DNA of 64,000 nucleotides from Subdoligranulum variabile (GCA_004554775.1 SFKI01000002.1:62001-126000); one strand, 5' to 3'; positions 7,052 through 16,208 are shown, numbered from the stretch's first letter. Program-made: numbers and translations. The notes: generated from the sequence alone by a model not told the origin.

Positions 7052-9427
7052 TCACTTCAATTCGACGACGGTCACGCCGTTTTCGCCCTCACCATAGCGG
7101 CCGGGACGGAAGCTTTTGACTGCCTTATGGGTACGCAGATGCTTTTGGATGGCTGTGCGCAGCGCGCCGGTGCCGTTGCCATGGATGATATACAGCGTCT
7201 GTTGGCCGCGCAGCATGCCGCTGTCCAGGAATTTATCCACTTCGGCCAGGGCTTCATCTACAGTATAGCCCAGCAGATTGATCTCCATGCTGGCCTTGCG
7301 GGATTTGTCAAGCTGCACGCGGGTGCTGGAACGGCGCGGTTCGCGGGCAGGGCGCTTATCCATCTTATCTGGCGCGCACAGGCCGGCAAGGGGTACTTTT
7401 GTTTTCATGATACCGGCACGCACTTCCACCATGCCGTTGCGGTCAGGCCGCGCGGTGACGGTTGCCAGCTGGTTGAGGTCGGCAATCAGCACTTCCTGCC
7501 CGATCTGCACCTCTTTCAGCGGTACGAACTCGCGGGTGGGTTTTGGCTTGGAATCGGTCTTCTTCAGCAGCGTTTCGGTGTCCTTGCGGGCAATCTCGCG
7601 GGCGCGGACGGCACGCTGCGCGGCGCTGGTTTTTTCGTCTTTCTGGATGCGGCGCAACTCATCCGTCAAGGCGTAGGCCTCGTTCTGGACATTCTGCATC
7701 AACTCGTGGGCGCGGCGGCGGGCGTCTTCCAGCTCCTGCTCGCCTTTCTTGATGAGGTCATCGCGCTTTTTCTCGGCGCTTTCCAGCGCGTGTTCGGCCT
7801 CATAGCGGGCCTTTTCGGCGTCGCCCTGGGCTTCTTTGAGCTGCAATTTCAAATCGTCCAGCTGGGCCAGTACGCTGTCCAGACGCTTGTCGTCGTTGGA
7901 CATATGGCTGCGGGCGGCGTCGATGATGTTCTGCGGGATACCCAGCTTAGCGCTGATGAGGAAGGCATTGGACTTGCCGGGCACGCCGACGCTGAGTTTG
8001 TAGGTGGGCATCAGCGTTTCGACGTTGAACTCGCAGCTGGCGTTGACGACACCGGGGGTTTCCAGCGCGTAGACTTTCATCTCGGCATAGTGGGTGGTAG
8101 CCATCAGCAGGCTGCCCTGGCGGCGCAGCTGTTCCAGAATGCTGACAGCCAGCGCAGCACCCTCGGCGGGGTCGGTACCGGCACCCAGCTCGTCCAGCAG
8201 GGTCAGCGTACCGTGCCCGGCCAGACCCAGAATGCCGCTGATGCGCTTCATGTGGCCGGAGAAGGTGGAAAGGCTCTGCTCAATGCTCTGCTCGTCGCCG
8301 ATATCCACAAAGTATTCACGGAAGGTGCAGACGACGCTGCTCTCATGCGCTGGGATCAAAAAGCCATACTGCGCCATGGCGTTGAGCAGGCCAGCCGTTT
8401 TCAGCGAGACCGTCTTACCGCCGGTGTTGGGGCCGGTGATGACCAGCGTGTCATATTCATCGCCCAAAGCAATATCCACAGGCACGACCTTTTTCTTGTC
8501 GATGAGCGGGTGTCGAGCCTTGTTCAGCTTAAAGCGGATCGTATCGCTGACGGCTGGCATAAACGCACCCTGCTCGATGGCAAGGCGGGCCTTGGCCAGC
8601 AGCAGGTCAATTTTCAGCATTGCGTCATAGCTGTAGCTGAACTGCGGCTCCAGCGAGCCGACCTGTGCCGAGAACGCGGACAGAATGCGGGTGATCTCCT
8701 CCTGCTCCTGTGCGCGCAGCTGCATGATGCGGGCATTGGCTTCGACCACGGCGGTGGGCTCGACAAAGACGGTAGCGCCGGTGGAAGAAACATCGTGGAT
8801 GACGCCGCCGACCTCGCCGCGGTACTCGGCACGCACGGGCACAACATAGCGGCCATTACGCAGCGAGACGACCGCGTCCTGCAAAAATTTGTTGGTAGTA
8901 GAATTCTTGATGATGGCATCCAGCTTGGTGCGAATGGAATCTTCAGTCTGGCGGATCTTGCGGCGCAGGTCGGCCAGTGTGGTGCTGGCGGTATCGGCCA
9001 TCTCTTCGGGTGAAAGGATGCTGTCAGAGATCTGCCGCTCCAGCACGGGCTGCGGGGCCAGCGAGTAGAACAGGTCGTCGGTGGGCATCATGTCATGCTC
9101 ACTCAGGCCGTACCACTGGCTGAGTCCTGCAAAATTGCGCAGTGTGGCGGCGATTTCCAGCAGTTCACCCATCGAGAGGATGCCGCCCTTCTGGGCGTGG
9201 GAAACCACGCGCCGCACCTCAGAGACAGAGCCAAAGCGCGGGCTGCCGTTTTTGATCAGCAGGCTGTTGATGGCGTTGGTCTGTTCCAGGGCGTAGCGTT
9301 CATCCTCGGGCGTTTCACAGGGCTGCAAGGTCTGCATCATTTCCTTGGTTTCGCGGCAGGCACACAGCTGCACCGCCCGGGCAAGGACCTTGTCCAGTTC
9401 CAGTGTCTTTTTATATGCGGTATCCAT
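7052..9427 (-). CDS. mutS2: Endonuclease MutS2
   Basis: 791 residues, the usual length. N-terminal MutS core and clamp, then an ABC-type ATPase with Walker A GPNTGGKT and Walker B LLDELGAGTDPAEGAAL, then a long coiled coil rich in Lys/Glu (about 510-640), a KOW-like strand region, and a C-terminal Smr nuclease domain (INLLGYTVDEAL, IIHGNGTGALR). MutS2 acts on recombination intermediates and, in Bacillus, on stalled or collided ribosomes; it is not a mismatch repair protein. It follows recO by 18 bases. The Shine-Dalgarno GGAG is unusually far (about 14 bases) from the ATG, with an in-frame stop between, so the start is still the best one. Confidence 0.95.
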   Translation of the reverse strand: MDTAYKKTLELDKVLARAVQLCACRETKEMMQTLQPCETPEDERYALEQTNAINSLLIKNGSPRFGSVSEVRRVVSHAQKGGILSMGELLEIAATLRNFAGLSQWYGLSEHDMMPTDDLFYSLAPQPVLERQISDSILSPEEMADTASTTLADLRRKIRQTEDSIRTKLDAIIKNSTTNKFLQDAVVSLRNGRYVVPVRAEYRGEVGGVIHDVSSTGATVFVEPTAVVEANARIMQLRAQEQEEITRILSAFSAQVGSLEPQFSYSYDAMLKIDLLLAKARLAIEQGAFMPAVSDTIRFKLNKARHPLIDKKKVVPVDIALGDEYDTLVITGPNTGGKTVSLKTAGLLNAMAQYGFLIPAHESSVVCTFREYFVDIGDEQSIEQSLSTFSGHMKRISGILGLAGHGTLTLLDELGAGTDPAEGAALAVSILEQLRRQGSLLMATTHYAEMKVYALETPGVVNASCEFNVETLMPTYKLSVGVPGKSNAFLISAKLGIPQNIIDAARSHMSNDDKRLDSVLAQLDDLKLQLKEAQGDAEKARYEAEHALESAEKKRDDLIKKGEQELEDARRRAHELMQNVQNEAYALTDELRRIQKDEKTSAAQRAVRAREIARKDTETLLKKTDSKPKPTREFVPLKEVQIGQEVLIADLNQLATVTARPDRNGMVEVRAGIMKTKVPLAGLCAPDKMDKRPAREPRRSSTRVQLDKSRKASMEINLLGYTVDEALAEVDKFLDSGMLRGQQTLYIIHGNGTGALRTAIQKHLRTHKAVKSFRPGRYGEGENGVTVVELK

Positions 9428-9445
9428 GGGGGATAGTGTTTCTCC

Positions 9446-10189
9446 TTATTCAAGTACGGTTTTTAAAAAATCCAGGCTTTTCATTTTGTGTTCAAGGTGG
9501 GCCAGCAGGTACCGCTCGCTCACGTGGGAAAGCTGCTTTAAGCTGTTTTCCGAAAGGGAAAACGAGAACAGCTTTTTATCTTCAGCCAGGCAGATATGCC
9601 GCAGCGCGTACAGCGCACCTTCGTCCAAGTTGGGGATGTGCCGGGCTTTTTCGGCGCAGGCGGCGCACAGCAGATTACCCTCAACGGGGTCAAGGTAGAA
9701 CTCTCCCCCGTCGTACTGCCCGCAACCGGAACACGCCAGCACATCGGGCATGTACCCGGCCAGCGTCATTGAGCGCAGCTCGTAAATGACTTTCAGCATC
9801 CGCACGGGGCGCTTTTGCTCGCTGAGCATATACAGGCAGTTGAGCAAAAGGCGCAGCTGCGCTTCGGATTCCGGCGGCGCGGGCGAAAGCTCGCCTGCGA
9901 TCTCGGCCATATAGGACGCAAGCCCCATGCCCTCCACGCTGGCAGAAATGCCGTGGAAAACGTTTTTGATCTGCGCGGTATCAATAAAATAATGGCTGCG
10001 CCCGCTAGTCAGGCTGAACTCTGAATAGCAGAACAGCCCGGTGGCGCTGAACAGCTTGTTTTTCAGCCGCATGCTGCCCTTGGCAGAGGCAGAGATAACG
10101 CCCAGGTCAGGTGTCAGGATCGTCAGGATGCGATCCGCCTCCCCCACCTTGACTTGGCGCAGGATCAGCCCCGTTGTTGCAATTGGCAT
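9446..10189 (-). CDS. recO: DNA repair protein RecO
   Basis: 247 residues. N-terminal OB fold (GLILRQVKVGEADRILTILT, GVISASAKGSMRLKN), helical middle, and a zinc site CSGCG...CAAC at about residues 155-185. RecO loads RecA on SSB-coated single strands and anneals DNA. ATG 10189 follows GGAGGA. Its first 83 bases overlap the end of yqzL in another frame. The era-yqzL-recO order is typical of Firmicutes. Confidence 0.93.
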   Translation of the reverse strand: MPIATTGLILRQVKVGEADRILTILTPDLGVISASAKGSMRLKNKLFSATGLFCYSEFSLTSGRSHYFIDTAQIKNVFHGISASVEGMGLASYMAEIAGELSPAPPESEAQLRLLLNCLYMLSEQKRPVRMLKVIYELRSMTLAGYMPDVLACSGCGQYDGGEFYLDPVEGNLLCAACAEKARHIPNLDEGALYALRHICLAEDKKLFSFSLSENSLKQLSHVSERYLLAHLEHKMKSLDFLKTVLE

Positions 10190-10289
10190 AAATGTCCTCC
10201 TGCGTCAGCTGCCCAGCTTTGTAGTTGAGATAATCGTAAATACTGCCGGACTGCACAAATCGTGCCCAGTCCGCGGCGGGGTCCTTCAT
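10107..10289 (-). CDS. yqzL: YqzL family small protein
   Basis: 60 residues. The N-terminal half (FVQSGSIYDYLNYK) matches the YqzL pattern, a small protein of unknown function found between era and recO in Firmicutes (usually about 45-50 residues). ATG 10289 follows GGGAGG with 8-base spacing, an excellent site. The last 27 residues (a Gly run and an acidic Pro tail) are read out of frame through the start of recO, which makes the overlap 83 bases. The N-terminal half is most likely the real protein core. Confidence 0.75.
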   Translation of the reverse strand: MKDPAADWARFVQSGSIYDYLNYKAGQLTQEDIYANCNNGADPAPSQGGGGGSHPDDPDT

Positions 10290-10365
10290 GGCGGCCGCCT
10301 CCCTTCTGGCTTTATTCTACCATATGGGAGGTGGAAAAGTTGTCTTACCGGGGGCGCAGAGCCGA

Positions 10366-11277
10366 TCAGGGTTTGGCAAATCCCAGCGAATTGAGCAATT
10401 GCTCGTTATCGCGCCAGTCCTCGCGCACCTTGACCCAGCATTGCAGGTTGACCTTGACGCCCAGCAGCTCTTCAATGTCCATGCGGGCCGCAGAGGCAAT
10501 TTTTTTCAGCATCTGCCCGCCTTTGCCAATGATCATGCCCTTGTGGTTCTTGCGCTCGCAGTAGATGTCCACGTCAATGTCGATCAGGTCCTTGTCGGGG
10601 CGCTCTTTGAAACGTTCGACTACGACGGCAATGCCGTGCGGGATCTCCTCGCGCATGAAGAGCAACGCTTTTTCGCGCACAAGCTCGGCCACGAGTTCTT
10701 TTTCCGGCATATCGGTAAAGGCGTCGTCGTCAAAATAATGGGGACCCTCGTTGCCGTAGGGTTTCAGCAGAGCGAACAGATCGTCGCAGCCGGTGCCATC
10801 CTTGGCAGAGATCGTGACAATATGGTCAAAACAGCCAAATTCCTGGATCTGCTGTTTGCGGGCTTCCAACGCGGCAAAATTATCGAGCAGATCGACCTTG
10901 TTGATGACAGCAATCGCCGGGCCGCCCTTTTGCAGGGCTTTGATCATGGTCAGCTCCGAGTCGGTCAGCTCCCCGGCAGGCTCAAACAGCATCATGGTCA
11001 CGTCAACATCTTTCAGGCTGGCGGCAGCGGTCTGGGTCATGCGGGCGTCCAGCTTGTTGCGGGCGGCGTGGATGCCGGGCGTGTCCATCAGCACATACTG
11101 CACGGGGCCTTTGGTGATAACGCCGGTGATGCGGCTGCGGGTCGTCTGCGGCTTCTGGGTTACGATAGCGACCTTCTCGCCCACAAGGTAGTTGGTCAGG
11201 CTGGATTTGCCAACGTTCGGCCGACCCACCAGCGCTACAAAGACACTGCTGGGCATTTCAGGAATCGGTTTTGCCAT
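10366..11277 (-). CDS. era: GTPase Era
   Basis: 303 residues. G1 GRPNVGKS, G3 DTPG, G4 NKVD, G5 SAKDG, then a C-terminal KH domain with GMIIGKGGQMLKKI. Era binds the 3' end of 16S rRNA and couples 30S maturation to growth. It overlaps dgkA by 20 bases and continues the phoH-ybeY-dgkA-era-yqzL-recO operon. Confidence 0.97.
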   Translation of the reverse strand: MAKPIPEMPSSVFVALVGRPNVGKSSLTNYLVGEKVAIVTQKPQTTRSRITGVITKGPVQYVLMDTPGIHAARNKLDARMTQTAAASLKDVDVTMMLFEPAGELTDSELTMIKALQKGGPAIAVINKVDLLDNFAALEARKQQIQEFGCFDHIVTISAKDGTGCDDLFALLKPYGNEGPHYFDDDAFTDMPEKELVAELVREKALLFMREEIPHGIAVVVERFKERPDKDLIDIDVDIYCERKNHKGMIIGKGGQMLKKIASAARMDIEELLGVKVNLQCWVKVREDWRDNEQLLNSLGFAKP

Positions 11278-11755
11278 TCGGTTGTTCGCCTTTCTGTGTT
11301 GAATTGGAAGAACGGAAAATGAATTTGTAAAATAAAATCAGCGTGAGGAAGAACCCTGCCGGGCGGGTCCAGTGCGCGGTAAAAGCACCCCAAAGCACCC
11401 CCAGCCGCGGCCCAAACAGACAGGCAGCCACAATGATGGTACCGATGGCCATTACCAGCACAGCCCCGGCTGCCATATCCTTGGCGGCCCCGGCGGTCCA
11501 CCAGTGGGTGGTATCGGGCTTGTCCACGGCACGCTCTACGGCGGAGTTCATCAGTTCCAATGCCATAACAGCCGCCACGCACAATGCAATCAGCGCTATT
11601 TCCACGGCGCTCAGCCCGGCCCAGTAAGCGGCTACAAAGGCATACAGCGCAGCGCAGAGGTGAAAACGGAAGTTCCGTTCCTCTTTGATGGCGGCGTAGA
11701 TGCCGTTCCACGCGTAGACAAAGCCGCGCGCAAGGCGCGCGAGATCAGATCTCAT
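11258..11755 (-). CDS. dgkA: Diacylglycerol/undecaprenol kinase, DgkA family
   Basis: 165 residues with three to four membrane helices. The family core is clear: FVYAWNGIYAAIKEERNFRFH and ALELMNSAVERAVD, then AGAAKDMAAGAVL. In Gram-positive bacteria this enzyme phosphorylates undecaprenol, recycling the cell-wall carrier lipid. A fourth helix near the C-terminus (AGFFLTLILFYKFIF) extends beyond the shortest homologs. Its ATG overlaps the ybeY stop, suggesting translational coupling. Confidence 0.9.
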   Translation of the reverse strand: MRSDLARLARGFVYAWNGIYAAIKEERNFRFHLCAALYAFVAAYWAGLSAVEIALIALCVAAVMALELMNSAVERAVDKPDTTHWWTAGAAKDMAAGAVLVMAIGTIIVAACLFGPRLGVLWGAFTAHWTRPAGFFLTLILFYKFIFRSSNSTQKGEQPNGKTDS

Positions 11756-12245
11756 CGTTGGTGTAGGAGACCGTGCGCGGCAGGCCCAGCTGGATCAGTA
11801 CGGCTTCCTCTTTTTCACGCATACGCACAGCTTCCAGGCCGCCAGCCTCGTGGTCATAACCCAGCAGATGCAGCATTGAGTGAACGGTCAGATATGCGAC
11901 CTCGCGCTGCAAGCTGTGGCCGTACAGCTCGGCCTGTTCCATGGCGCGCTCCATCGAAATGACGATGTCGCCCAAAAGTTTGCAGCCGTTGTCCTCGTCG
12001 ATATCATACTCGCCGTTTTCGCCCAAGGGGAAACTGAGTACATCGGTGGCGGAATCCTTATTGCGGTACTGCTTGTTCAGCTCATGGATGTGGTTGTTGT
12101 CCACAAATGTAACGCTGATCTCAGCGGGACCGTCGAACTTTTCAAAGTCCAGCACGGCATTGCAGCTGCGGCGGATGAGGATGCGCAGCCCCGACGGGAT
12201 CTTTACAGTATTTTGATCGTTGGTGATCAGCACCTTATTGGACAT
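11745..12245 (-). CDS. ybeY: Endoribonuclease YbeY (rRNA maturation factor)
   Basis: 166 residues. The zinc-binding motif HSMLHLLGYDH near residue 125 and the upstream SVTFVDNNHIHELNKQYRNKDSATDVLSFP are diagnostic. YbeY takes part in 16S rRNA 3' processing and ribosome quality control. ATG 12245 follows AGGAGGTTG at good spacing; longer upstream frame is not needed. It sits between phoH and dgkA as in other Firmicutes. Confidence 0.95.
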   Translation of the reverse strand: MSNKVLITNDQNTVKIPSGLRILIRRSCNAVLDFEKFDGPAEISVTFVDNNHIHELNKQYRNKDSATDVLSFPLGENGEYDIDEDNGCKLLGDIVISMERAMEQAELYGHSLQREVAYLTVHSMLHLLGYDHEAGGLEAVRMREKEEAVLIQLGLPRTVSYTNDEI

Positions 12246-12273
12246 AGGGATCAACCTCCTGTGTTTATTAAAT

Positions 12274-13236
12274 TCAACGCGGCGTGCCAGCCGCGGCTTT
12301 TTCATAGGCTTTGACGATCTGCTGAACCAGGCGGTGGCGCACAACGTCTTTTTCGGTCAGGCGCACCTGGGCAATGCCGTCCACATCGTGCAGCACCTGT
12401 AAGGCATCTACCAAGCCGCTGCGCACCTTATCGGGCAGGTCGACCTGGGTCACGTCGCCGGTCACAACGACCTTACTGCCCACACCCATACGGGTCAAGA
12501 ACATCTTCATCTGCTCAGGTGTCGTGTTCTGCGCTTCGTCCAGAATGATGAACGCATCGTCCAGCGTGCGGCCGCGCATGTAGGCCAAGGGTGCTACCTC
12601 AATGACCTGCTTTTCAAATAGCTTTTGGAATGTTTCTGCGCCAAGCAGGTCAAACAGACCGTCGTACAGCGGGCGCAGATAGGGGTCGACCTTATTTTGC
12701 AGGTCGCCGGGCAAAAAGCCAAGCTTCTCGCCCGCTTCCACGGCGGGCCGCGTTAGAATAATGCGGCTTACCTCCTTGGATTTGAACGCTTTGACAGCCA
12801 TTGCAACGGCCAGATAGGTCTTGCCCGTACCGGCAGGCCCTACACCGAACGTGATGGCATGGCTGCGGATGGCGGCGAGATATTCTTTCTGGCCCAGAGT
12901 TTTCGGGTGGATGGGGCGACCCTTGGCGGTGACGGCGACAAAATCGCCGGTCAGTTCGCGCAGGCGATTTTCCTCGCCCCCGCGGGCCAGGCTGATGCAG
13001 TAGCGTACCGTCTGTTCTTCAAGCGGGGTGTGGTTTTCCATCAGGGTGACCATACCGTCCACGGCGTGGGCGGCGGCGTCAACATCCGTTTCGGCCCCGC
13101 TGAAGCGCAGCACAGAGCCGCGGCATACAGCGGTTACGTGAAACTCCTTTTCCAAAAGATGGATGTTCTGATCGCAATTGCCGAAAATCGCGGCGGCCAG
13201 CTCGATGCTGTCCAGTTCAATAGAACGTTCTGCCAA
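12274..13236 (-). CDS. phoH: PhoH family ATPase
   Basis: 320 residues. An N-terminal KH-like region (LLEKEFHVTAVCRGSVLRFSG) precedes the P-loop ATPase: GPAGTGKTYLAVAMAV, RIILTRPAVEAGEKLGFLPGD, DDAFIILDEAQNTT, KVVVTGDVTQVDLP. PhoH is a cytoplasmic RNA-linked ATPase or helicase that often travels with ybeY. The start is TTG at 13236 with GGAGG 8 bases upstream; no ATG fits better. Its own promoter lies directly upstream. Confidence 0.93.
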   Translation of the reverse strand: MAERSIELDSIELAAAIFGNCDQNIHLLEKEFHVTAVCRGSVLRFSGAETDVDAAAHAVDGMVTLMENHTPLEEQTVRYCISLARGGEENRLRELTGDFVAVTAKGRPIHPKTLGQKEYLAAIRSHAITFGVGPAGTGKTYLAVAMAVKAFKSKEVSRIILTRPAVEAGEKLGFLPGDLQNKVDPYLRPLYDGLFDLLGAETFQKLFEKQVIEVAPLAYMRGRTLDDAFIILDEAQNTTPEQMKMFLTRMGVGSKVVVTGDVTQVDLPDKVRSGLVDALQVLHDVDGIAQVRLTEKDVVRHRLVQQIVKAYEKAAAGTPR

Positions 13237-13274
13237 ATGGTGCTCCTCCCTGTTTACTACATTTCCACATTTAG

Positions 13275-13307
13275 ATTATATCACAGTTTTTCTCAAAAGA
13301 AACTGTG
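13275..13307 (-). promoter_or_regulatory. phoH -10 box with adjoining inverted repeat
   Basis: TATAAT (13280-13275, minus strand) lies next to a perfect 8-bp inverted repeat CACAGTTT (13282-13289) / AAACTGTG (13300-13307) that covers the spacer and -35 zone. No good -35 hexamer is visible, so the promoter may depend on an activator, or the repeat may be an operator. Confidence 0.5.
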
Positions 13308-13373
13308 AATATTGCACAAAATTTTTCAACGTCTTTTGACGTGCAGACAAAGAAAAGGCGAAAATGCTGAAAA

Positions 13374-14525
13374 TCAACGCTTTTTGGCGATATTCGCACA
13401 AAAAATGTAGGTTACGGTCGATTCTGCGGCCTCATCACCCGCCACTGTGCTGCGGCGCTCGGCTTCAATGACCGCGTCCGGGAACTCCCGGTACAGCTGC
13501 GCGCGGCAGTACCGCAGGGCAAGCGCCTGGGCGGCGGTTTCGCTGTAATGGCAGGGCGTGTCAGCGGTTTCCCGCGTGGTCGTCTGGTGCAGCACGCCGG
13601 GCAGCGTGACACGGCCCAGGTGCAGCGGCAGCCAGGCTTCTTCCGTCAGGCCGGTGCAGGAGGCGGGCGGCTCCTCGCGGTAGACTTCCCGCCCCAGCAG
13701 CTGCCAGCTCTGCACGGTGCTACTGCGCCCGGTCAGGACGGCTTGGGTCGTATAGTAGGACTGCGTGGCGTGATAGCTTTTTTCTACACGTGCCAGTACC
13801 CGGCCGGACGCCCCCTGTACCACAGGATTGCCCTTACGGTCCAGGCGCTGGACATCGACCAGCAGGTCCCCCGCCTGCACCTGCTGCCCGACGGTGACAG
13901 TGCAAAAGCCGCTCTCGGCTTCGATGGCGGTGATTGCCCCTGCTGCGGCAGCGTACAACGCACTTTGTGTGGGGACGGTTTCTACAGTCTGGTGTTCAGC
14001 CGCTGTGCTCTCGACAAACAAACGCGCACCGGTAAAATTCAGGCTGATCCATCCGAAGAGGTCGCTTTGTTGCAGCGCAGCGGTCTGGGCGCGGGCAAGA
14101 ACGTCTTGCGTCAAAAGTGTCCCCTCGCAGATGTTCTGCCCCGCCAAAAGCTGACGCAGCCGGGTCTGAGCTTCGGAGTCCAGCGGGCCGAAGTCGATCG
14201 TCCAGACGAAGCGGCTGAAGAACAGTACGAGCAAAAAGCCCCACGCAGCCCCTATCGGCAGACCGGGACGCATGGCAAGCCGCTCCAAAAGTCCGCCCGG
14301 CCCGCGCCGCTGCAAAAGGCGCAGCGTCCACGGGCCGTTTTGCAGCAAAGCTTGCAAGCGCAGCCAGTCGACCCCGGCAACCTGCGCCTGCACCCCGGCG
14401 GGCAGAGCGCGGATGTGCAGCAGCCGGATCTCGTGCAGTGCTGCCAGCGTTAAGGCGCGCTGTACCTCCGGCCCGGTGAGCGTAAAGGTAAGCTTGTCGG
14501 CAGCGTGCAGACGGGTCAGTTTCAT
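13374..14525 (-). CDS. yqfD: Sporulation protein YqfD
   Basis: 383 residues. N-terminal cytoplasmic part, one transmembrane helix (AAWGFLLVLFFSRFVWTIDF, about residues 93-112) and a large outside domain with the pattern IEAESGFCTVTVGQQVQAGDLLVDVQ and ASGRVLARVEKSYHA typical of YqfD/SpoIV-type mother-cell membrane proteins. It overlaps the yqfC stop by 4 bases. In Bacillus, yqfD is SigE-controlled and needed for efficient sporulation. Function at the molecular level is not known. Confidence 0.88.
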   Translation of the reverse strand: MKLTRLHAADKLTFTLTGPEVQRALTLAALHEIRLLHIRALPAGVQAQVAGVDWLRLQALLQNGPWTLRLLQRRGPGGLLERLAMRPGLPIGAAWGFLLVLFFSRFVWTIDFGPLDSEAQTRLRQLLAGQNICEGTLLTQDVLARAQTAALQQSDLFGWISLNFTGARLFVESTAAEHQTVETVPTQSALYAAAAGAITAIEAESGFCTVTVGQQVQAGDLLVDVQRLDRKGNPVVQGASGRVLARVEKSYHATQSYYTTQAVLTGRSSTVQSWQLLGREVYREEPPASCTGLTEEAWLPLHLGRVTLPGVLHQTTTRETADTPCHYSETAAQALALRYCRAQLYREFPDAVIEAERRSTVAGDEAAESTVTYIFCANIAKKR

Positions 14526-14833
14526 GGTTCCTCACCCCATTTGTTGGCAAAATCAATGCGGCGAATCTTGCCAGTCAGGATCAGGCTTTTTCCTGTCAAC
14601 GATTCTATTTGCAGCGCCGCGCCATAAAATGTTACTGTAAAGCTGCCCATGTCCAGGCAGATGCGCTCGGGGGTAAACTCCAGCACGCGGCGGCATCCGC
14701 GCGTCAGCAGGCTTTTGCCGCGCAGGTCAAATTCCGGCAGGCGGTAAAAGGCAGCGGGCGGCTGGGCAAATAAATCGGTGAGGTGCGGCAGCGCCCGGCG
14801 GGGGCGCTGTTTGATCGGCTTGTGCGATTTCAT
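14522..14833 (-). CDS. yqfC: Sporulation protein YqfC
   Basis: 103 residues. LPEFDLRGKSLLTRGCRRVLEF followed by ICLDMGSFTVTFYGAALQIESLTGKSLILTGKI matches the YqfC family (YabP/YqfC superfamily), SigE-regulated in Bacillus. It is the first gene of the yqfC-yqfD pair. Confidence 0.88.
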   Translation of the reverse strand: MKSHKPIKQRPRRALPHLTDLFAQPPAAFYRLPEFDLRGKSLLTRGCRRVLEFTPERICLDMGSFTVTFYGAALQIESLTGKSLILTGKIRRIDFANKWGEEP

Positions 14834-14895
14834 CGGCGTGCCCCCTTGTAAAAAGTCCCAATTTCAGTAACAATATACGCGGAGGGCTGCGAGTT

Positions 14896-15951
14896 ATGAA
14901 CCATCTTTTCCGGCGGCAGCGGTTGGAACTGACTGTGCTGGTGCTGCTCTGCCTGGGGCTGCTGTGCCGCCCACAGGCGGCGGCGCAGGGCTTTGCGGAT
15001 GGTGCCCGGTTGTGCGTAGGCAGCCTGCTCCCGGCGCTGTTTCCGTTTATGGTGGTGTGTGAACTGTTGGCGGGGCTTCCCCTGCCTACGGCCCTGCTGC
15101 GCCCGCTAGCGCGCCTGCTCGGATTGCAAAGCAAGGATGCCGCAGCGGCACTGCTGGCTGCCTGGCTGGGCGGTTATGCGGCGTGTGCCCGACTGACGGC
15201 ACAGCTGCGGGCGGCTGGCCGTATTTCAGCCCGGGACGCTGCGCTGCTGATGCTGCTGGGGTGCTGCTCCGGCCCCGGGTTCGTGGTGGGCTATATTGGC
15301 AATCTGCTGTTAGGCAGCACAGCGCTGGGGGCACTGCTGTACGGGCTGCAACTGGCGGCCAATCTGTTGGCAGCAGGGCTTTGCCTGCCGTTGCTGCCAA
15401 AGGCGGAAACGGTCAGAAATCGGCGTGCGGGTTCTGCACAAGATAAAGAAGCTTCCATGCCCGGTGCCATCTCTGCTGCGGCATCGAACTGCCTGAACCT
15501 TTGCGGCTGCGTAATCTTTTTCCGCGTGGTCGCATCGGTGCTGCTGGCAGGCACTTCACTGCCGGAAATTGTCGCCTGCGTCAGCGCTGTGTGCGAGATC
15601 ACAGCCGGGTGTGCGGCGTTTGCAGCCCTGGGCGGCAAGGCGGCGCTTTATGGCATCTGCCTTGCTATGAGCCTGCTGAGCTTCTCGGTATGGGGGCAGC
15701 TGCGGCTGTTGCTGCAAGGGCAGGTGCCGATACGAGCGTTGCTGGTAAGCCGGCTATTGCACGCTGCTATTTTTCCGTTCTTGGTACGGATGCTACTTTG
15801 GGTACTGCCGCAGGAGCAGGCTGCTTTCACCTCGCTGGCCCCGCGTGTGGTGCCGATGTGCCGCCTGCCGCCGGATGCCGCCATGGTGGCGGCAGTCTTT
15901 CTTGGCGTACTACTTTACAAAGGATACAAAAACTTTTATAATACAATATAA
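14896..15951 (+). CDS. ylbJ: YlbJ-like sporulation integral membrane protein
   Basis: 351 residues with about eight to ten hydrophobic helices. The N-terminal pattern GARLCVGSLLPALFPFMVVCELLAG, LGGYAACARLTAQL, LLGCCSGPGFVVGYIGNLLLGS and the C-terminal CEITAGCAAFAALGGKAALYG are the nucleoside-recognition/Gate-type repeats of YlbJ. YlbJ is a SigE-controlled protein required for spore formation in Bacillus. ATG 14896 follows GGAGGG. It is divergent from yqfC. Confidence 0.8.
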   Translation: MNHLFRRQRLELTVLVLLCLGLLCRPQAAAQGFADGARLCVGSLLPALFPFMVVCELLAGLPLPTALLRPLARLLGLQSKDAAAALLAAWLGGYAACARLTAQLRAAGRISARDAALLMLLGCCSGPGFVVGYIGNLLLGSTALGALLYGLQLAANLLAAGLCLPLLPKAETVRNRRAGSAQDKEASMPGAISAAASNCLNLCGCVIFFRVVASVLLAGTSLPEIVACVSAVCEITAGCAAFAALGGKAALYGICLAMSLLSFSVWGQLRLLLQGQVPIRALLVSRLLHAAIFPFLVRMLLWVLPQEQAAFTSLAPRVVPMCRLPPDAAMVAAVFLGVLLYKGYKNFYNTI

Positions 15952-15979
15952 GTATAATTTTGCGCGATAAGGTGAGGAT

Positions 15980-16198
15980 ATGTTTAGAAAACCATACTAC
16001 GGCAGTAAAATTGCTCCCGCCTGCGCCTATTGCCTGCACGGGGCTCCGGCAGCGGACCCGAAAATGATCTTGTGCAAGCAAAAAGGTGTGGTGTCCCCGT
16101 ACTATTGCTGCCGCAAGTTCAGCTACGACCCGCTGATGCGCGTGCCGCACCGCCAGGTTTTGCCCGAGCTGGACCCGAAGGATTTTACTCTGGACTAA
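15980..16198 (+). CDS. Small conserved Cys-rich protein
   Basis: 72 residues. CAYCLHG near residue 15, then C-X-K-X-GVVSPYYCCRKFSYDPLMRVP, giving a CxxC...C...CC arrangement that suggests a metal site. I recognise the general pattern (a small protein common in Clostridia) but no function. ATG 15980 follows GGTGAGG. It is 10 bases before the membrane protein gene and probably co-transcribed with it and ylbJ. Confidence 0.7.
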   Translation: MFRKPYYGSKIAPACAYCLHGAPAADPKMILCKQKGVVSPYYCCRKFSYDPLMRVPHRQVLPELDPKDFTLD

Positions 16199-16208
16199 AG
16201 GAGAATGA

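Noticed and set aside
7127..9013. 628-codon open frame on the plus strand opposite mutS2
   Set aside because: Antisense shadow of mutS2; its sequence is Gln/Ala/Gly-rich without family motifs and has no ribosome site.
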